Source: Lucifuga dentata (taxonomy: Eukaryota; Chordata; Actinopteri; Ophidiiformes; Bythitidae). From it: 64,000 bases of DNA. The translations under genes and the position numbers were made by a program. Under the pieces are notes generated by a model that was not told the origin of the DNA, searched no databases, and saw nothing but the letters and a program-made list of their open reading frames with translations. How positions within the stretch are numbered: the first letter of the stretch is position 1; each line of letters begins with the position of its first letter. This document shows, piece by piece, positions 58,967-64,000 of this stretch. The stretch lies in NCBI GenBank assembly GCA_014773175.1, contig VXCM01001572.1, forward strand, positions 1-64,000. Direction: 5' to 3'.

Positions 58967-61900
58967 CTGAGGAGAACATGTACAGTAGTCATGTTACAAA
59001 ATCAGGAGAGCAGAAGTTTAGGAGTATTACATGTTATCTGTTGATCAAGATTATCTTAGTCTGCAATAATGAGAAATTAGATCAAATGTTTAACCATGAT
59101 GCACTGAAGACAAGAGTTTCATTGGTGAAATTTACTTATGTCACCATTATGTCATGAATTGATAAGAGAAGAAATACAACAAAAACCTGAGTTGATTTTT
59201 CCTAAAAAAAAAAAAAAAAAAAAANAAAAAAAAAAAAAAAAAAAGAGATGTATTTATGCGTATATAAGATGTTCTGATTATAACGTATAGGATATAGCAG
59301 TGAAGGACAATGTAATTTTAACCTCTGCAAACACACACACACACACACACACGATTCGCTGTGACTTGGCTCTCAGCTTGTGTTTGCNTTTTTTTTTTTT
59401 TTTTTGCTGATATACATTTAATACACATGCCACTGTAGCTATGCACATAATTTTTCAGTAATCTTGCTTTTTCATTTATTGCTCATCTCACAGAGCCTAA
59501 ACAATCCATTATTCCACAAATAAGATAAAAATAAAATTTAAAAATACTGAAAATAAAACACACCTGGATGAACAATACAATAAAACAAATAAAATAAAAT
59601 AAAATATGGAAACCCAAAACTTATTTCATGTTCACCAAAATAAAGCTGTAAAATGACACAGCAGAGCAACAAGGAGCATGGGGCTCAGTGTCACGCAGCA
59701 GGTAGTCATATTATTCTAACACCCTGAATGATGTCCTTAGGGTTTATCTAACAATAATATCACTAACACATTCGTCTGCTGTAAGTAGTGTATCCAGTGG
59801 ACATCTTATCAATAGAAGAATGCAATGCCACAGGCTTGGGCGTTTATTTCTGTTCTTAATCCTCCTCATATCCATGGAGCTACACCATTCTAACCTGGAA
59901 CTACAGGCTTCTGTGTCTTTTTTGTAAAATAAACATTGTCTTACGTCAGCAGGTTTCGCCCCATTAGGTCAACAAATGTGCATATACCGGCATGTTCGTG
60001 TTTATACAAAGATCATAGACATAAACTGATTCCACACATAAAAGGGGGACAGATCCATCTAGATTTTGTCTTTGAGGCAGTTCAGAAACTTTTACAAATT
60101 CAAAGAGACTTGCTGCATTTTCAGCTCAGATGCTAAACATTAAACTATAAAGCAGCGTTCCCCAACTAGTTTTCCCCAAGGGCTAAATTAAGCATGNCCC
60201 CCCGACTGGACCCGATCTTTTCCTCTCATTTGGTAATAAGAAGGAAAACACTAATTTTTATTTATTTTTAAACATAACCCTTTACAACTGGAGCAGCCTA
60301 GCACTGGGCCCAGCACTTCCATTGTAGCGTTTGCAGTGTTTTATAATCAGCATTTCGTAATAAAACGGAGATATATGAATCTCTATGGAAAGGTCAGATT
60401 CTCCTAAACAAAATGAGCCCAAGCACGACATTTCATCCACACAATCCTGAGATAAATTTAACTAAAGCACAAGATAGCCTCTGAGCTAAAACCTAGCTTT
60501 GTCACTTCTTGATGATGTAGCTTCCAGGGGCAGTCCAATTTTAAAATCCCTCTCTGTGATTCGATAATAGAATAGCAGAGGATTTGATTTATGGGTCAGT
60601 GGTCCAATCAGCTTTTGCGTAGCCATGGCAATAGGCATGCATTCCCAGTGCGTAATATGTGTAATATTCCACTGACAGACCGGAGACCGTGTGCTCATCC
60701 CTATGTAGCGTTCACAATGTTTTATAANAATATTCCACTGACAGACCGGAGACCGTGTGCTCATCCCTATGTAGCGTTCACAATGTTTTATAATTGTCAT
60801 TTCTCAATAAAATTTGGATACGTGAATATCTTCGGAAACCTTAGATTCTCCCGAACAAAATGAGCTTGTGCATAACATTTTATGACCACAATCCCAAGAT
60901 AAATGTGACTAAAATACAAGGTTTTTTTTTTTTTTTTTAGAAGTCATCTGAGGGCCTGATAAATAGAACCCCCAGGCCACATTTGGCCCGCAGGCCACCA
61001 GCTGAGGATCCCTGCTATAGAGTCATCACCCTCCACATAATCTAGAATCTGTAGATTATAGATCAAGTTTGACAGCATTTTTGTTTGTTTGTTTTTTAGT
61101 CCATTAGTGCCAGTCATGTCATCTGCCTGACTTTAGCCTCTGACCTGTTCCTGCTCTGCGTGGATAAGAAACCTGACCTGGCTGGTGGCCACACACTCCA
61201 TCACAGCGTGAGAAAAGAGATTACACATAAGGACAGAATGCATGCCTGTCAGAAGCATTCATGAAACTCATCCTGACATATCTTTACATGTGATCAAATT
61301 ATTTTCTGATCTGAACAAGCTGATCCTGTTCAATTGACATATGAATCATTTAATTCTTCCCAGATAACAAGATGTCAACTATTGCCTACATGACAAGATG
61401 TGCTTTAATTATTTCATCTTTTAATATGTTTCACATTCTCATATCTTGACATGCTAAATGCAATAATGAAAACGCAACCCAGCTGCTAAATTAACTACTC
61501 AAACAATACCAGTGTGTCTTCATTTAAAATGATGCAACGTTTTGGAGGTCCAGAGTAATTTATGACCCTACAGGAAAAGCAACATGTACATGTGTGTCTA
61601 TATGAAGCTATATGAAGCTCAGGTGGAAGTCGGATTTCAAATTTAAGAGCCTCCACTTCCACAAACAGCCTGCAGCCACTTTATCCATTTACTGATACCT
61701 GATGGGAAATAAACTTGCATGGACAATGAAGTGAAAAAGTCTTCAGATATTAACACATTAGTCCTTATCAGCACTCAGACGTTTCTTATCCAGGTATAAG
61801 CGAGCAAAATGACCTCTGCTTCTTCTCTGAGAAGTGAAACTCCTGCATGTACAGACATTACAACAACTTCTCTACTGGTGTGTAGAAAATGTCTGTTGTG

Positions 61901-62170
61901 AGACAAATTAAGTGTTTTTCCAAAAACCTCATGACTAAGCGTTAAATGCAAATAACAAGCAAAGAACTGAACGTCTGCCGGTTTGTTTTGACCCGTGAAC
62001 GCACCAGTGTCATAAAAGCGAATAAAAGGACAAATACCGCAAACTTAAACTTAAAATTAATACAATATTCTCGCTACACAATCTGATTTTCTTATTTGTA
62101 ACTCTGACCATGCAAAAAAAGTTCTGCTGCTGGATTTTCTGTTGTTTTCTGAGTCTTTTTTTGCCATTAC
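58967..62170 (-). other. arhgef28: arhgef28 intron 1 (provisional)
   Basis: Lies between exon 2 and the proposed exon 1. Holds A- and T-runs with Ns (59225, 59388), a (CA)n at 59331-59352, an AAAAT-type repeat near 59520-59610 and the hAT element 60153-61014. The rest is unremarkable. Confidence 0.5.
60153..61014. mobile_element. hAT-like element (CAGCGTTCCCCAACTAG), long copy
   Basis: Starts CAGCGTTCCCCAACTAG, ends AGCTGAGGATCCCTG, with 8-bp flanks CTATAAAG (60145-60152) and CTATAGAG (61015-61022) matching at 7 of 8. An internal module of about 130 bp (AGATTCTCC.AACAAAATGAG...) occurs at about 60335-60475 and again at 60775-60920. Ns at 60197 and 60728. No transposase frame. Confidence 0.88.
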
Positions 62171-62222
62171 CTGCTGTCGTTTCTCTCTCCGTCCGATCCG
62201 TCTTCAACGTAACTCGGACGCC
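62171..62222 (-). other. arhgef28: Candidate non-coding exon 1 (5' UTR) of arhgef28
   Basis: On the minus strand a G+C-rich stretch ends ACGACAGCAG followed by GTAATG, a good donor at 62170-62169. Exon 2 has a good acceptor 22 nt before its ATG, so at least one upstream exon must exist. The upstream edge is set arbitrarily at the poly-A/T run (62222-62244). The exon may extend farther, and the real first exon could lie outside the window. No homology supports it. Confidence 0.35.
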
Positions 62223-62253
<31 letters not shown>

Positions 62254-62425
62254 GTTGCGCGATAATCCGGTAAATCACTTATATTTTTACACACCTTCAA
62301 TCCACATAAGTATATAGATTTGAATTCGCTCAGGCAGAGGCTCGGTTGGTGCGTTTGCAGGTGAATTCAGAGCAGTTTCTCTTCTGCAGCCCGCAGATCT
62401 ACTGGTCCAGCCCCCTCATACACAC

Positions 62426-62428
<3 letters not shown>

Positions 62429-62469
<41 letters not shown>

Positions 62470-62491
62470 NCACACACACACGCACACACAC
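62429..62491 (+). repeat. (CA)n microsatellite with N
   Basis: CA run broken by an N at 62470, lying about 250 nt upstream of the proposed exon 1. Confidence 0.95.
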
Positions 62492-62720
62492 GCCGGCTGC
62501 AGAGGCAGTAGGAACCAGATGATCCCTGGGCCACATCCCTATTTTATGCTGATAACATCCCCATATGCTAAGGATTATCATAGTGAGTTTTATAGTCACT
62601 TTTAAAGGGGAAGTCCGTCGATTTCACGCATTAAATTCAATCTATTGTCATTAGGAAAACTTTTCAGCATATGAAAAGAACTGTAGAGGGCGCTGTCCAA
62701 AGTCAGGGAACTTGATTTTA

Positions 62721-62728
62721 TGACGTCA
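62721..62728. promoter_or_regulatory. Perfect CRE palindrome TGACGTCA
   Basis: TGACGTCA, about 550 nt upstream of the candidate exon 1 on the minus-strand gene. It recurs at 62916-62923, but that is inside a probable assembly duplication. An 8-mer can occur by chance. Confidence 0.35.
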
Positions 62729-63605
62729 TAAGGGTTTTCTTCATCTTGGTGTTGAGAACACCAAAGCCATTCAAAGAACCTACTGGTGAATTTACATGTT
62801 CCTAATGTCTAGGAGTGTTTTTTTTTTTACTTTTTAAACGTGTACTCTTGTGCTGCTTCATGACTTTTTCCTGACTATAAATGTAAAATNTCCAAAGTCA
62901 GGGAACTTGATTTTATGACGTCATAAGGGTTTTCTTCATCTTGGTGTTGAGAACACATTCAAAGAACCTACTGGTGAATTTACATGTTCCTAATGTCTAG
63001 GAGTGTTTTCTTTTTTACTTTTTAAACGTGTACTCTTGTGCTGCTTCATGACTTTTTCCTGACTATAAATGTAAAATNTTTTTTACTTTTTAAACGTGTA
63101 CTCTTGTGCTGCTTCATGACTTTTTCCTGACTATAAATGTAAAATGTCTGATCTTTTTATGTGTTAGAACTAATCTACCAAAAGCCTCCGTAGTATCACT
63201 GTTATTTTACATTCTTATGCCTTCATTACCTTTTATTCCTCAAGTTTCATCACGTTTTTGTCATGTTGAGAATATTTTTGAGCTTCTCAGTCTCTCTTTT
63301 TTTTAATCGCTTGGATACCCATGTTTACTTGAAAACATGTATTATGTAAAATGAAATGTTATGATAAAGTCAATATTTTCCCTGACTCACTGGATGAACC
63401 AGTTCTAGTTTATACGTTAAAATGTAACTAAATTCATTAAAATCTATTTTCATCAAAACTAGGGGGAAAAAATGAAAACTCTTACATAAAAATAAATAAT
63501 AATGAAATCTGAGGGGGAAAAACTGAATTAAAACCATTTTATTTGTGAATAATTTGCACAAATTTCAGATTTTCCACCGTTTCTCTGTAGCAATGTCATA
63601 TGGAA

Positions 63606-63620
63606 CCACCAGGGGGCAGT
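63606..63620 (+). promoter_or_regulatory. CTCF-like motif
   Basis: CCACCAGGGGGCAGT agrees with the CTCF core at essentially every position. It lies about 1.4 kb upstream of the proposed arhgef28 exon 1, where a boundary element would be plausible. Confidence 0.5.
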
Positions 63621-64000
63621 GCAAGCTTGGACTTTAATCGTACCAGACGAATTTGAGAACCTAGAACCTGATTACTTGAGAACATGGGACCTGATTAAAT
63701 CAAATTAAATCTAATCAAAAATCTAATCCAATGAAAAATCTAAACAAACCCATCAACCAAATCAACTGACCCTTCCTTCTTACAAATCAAACCATAAATT
63801 TAATTAATCTAATCATGCTTGTATAGTTTTTATTTGTTTGTTGGATGTAATTGATGTAATTGAGGTCATTAAACTGTATCTGTACAAAAGTGTGTTTCTG
63901 AGGTGTGTTTATTCATAGGATATTATCATCTCCTGTATATTGTACCAGGCTTTATGCTGTTGTGTTTGTAATGTGCCAGAGGCTCTATGATACATGATCA

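Larger units (their letters stand above)
62223..64000. other. Upstream flank of arhgef28
   Basis: Contains a (CA)n block with N at 62429-62491, a sequence near 62604 repeated around Ns at 62890 and 63078, and a CTCF-like site. No coding region of another gene is recognised up to the window edge. Confidence 0.6.

Noticed and set aside
1..64000. CRISPR array, bacterial operon or phage-like system
   Set aside because: No regularly spaced repeats with unique spacers, no compact gene clusters and clear spliceosomal introns; the DNA is vertebrate.

Overview
The window is vertebrate nuclear DNA, almost certainly from a teleost fish. It holds one large split gene on the minus strand, introns full of short non-autonomous DNA transposons with intact inverted ends and target-site duplications, many (CA)n-type microsatellites, and single-N assembly joins. 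There is no bacterial gene layout, no CRISPR array and no intact RNA gene that I can support.

The gene is arhgef28 (p190RhoGEF / RGNEF), a RhoA-directed guanine-nucleotide exchange factor. I read it exon by exon on the minus strand. There are 35 coding exons, from an 11-codon start exon at 58944-58912 to the stop codon at 10673-10671. Every internal boundary has AG/GT splice sites and every junction keeps the reading frame. The sum is 5319 coding nt, or 1772 residues, close to the roughly 1700-residue mammalian protein. A non-coding first exon is proposed near 62.2 kb. In protein order it has an N-terminal domain (exons 2-4), an ankyrin-like segment (exon 5), a long low-complexity linker with an acidic run (exons 6-16), a C1-type zinc finger (exons 18-19), a DH domain (exons 23-27), a PH domain (exons 27-29), a coiled coil (exon 34) and a conserved C-terminus ending ENIVYL (exon 36). 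The C1 and N-terminal parts position and regulate the enzyme, DH/PH catalyses GDP/GTP exchange on Rho, and in the mammalian protein the C-terminal part binds partners such as FAK.

Layout: 1-9.7 kb is intergenic and repeat-rich. It has a foldback element at 1.8-2.5 kb, a tandem tRNA-like pair at 5.26-5.75 kb, a pogo/Tigger-like deletion derivative at 6.8-7.6 kb and a hAT element with a transposase remnant at 7.9-8.9 kb. From 9.7 to 10.67 kb is the probable 3' UTR, 10.67-58.97 kb is the coding part of arhgef28, 58.97-62.17 kb is intron 1 and 62.2-64 kb is upstream flank.

The most notable non-genic signal is a family of at least 12 MITE copies with ends AGGACC...GGTCCT and TTAA target duplications. 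One copy is nested in another, and this supplies an internal empty-site comparison. No second protein-coding gene could be supported. Nothing here looks like a wholly undescribed system; the best leads are a frame-neutral cassette exon in arhgef28, an exon-edge tandem duplication, and several structured mobile elements.
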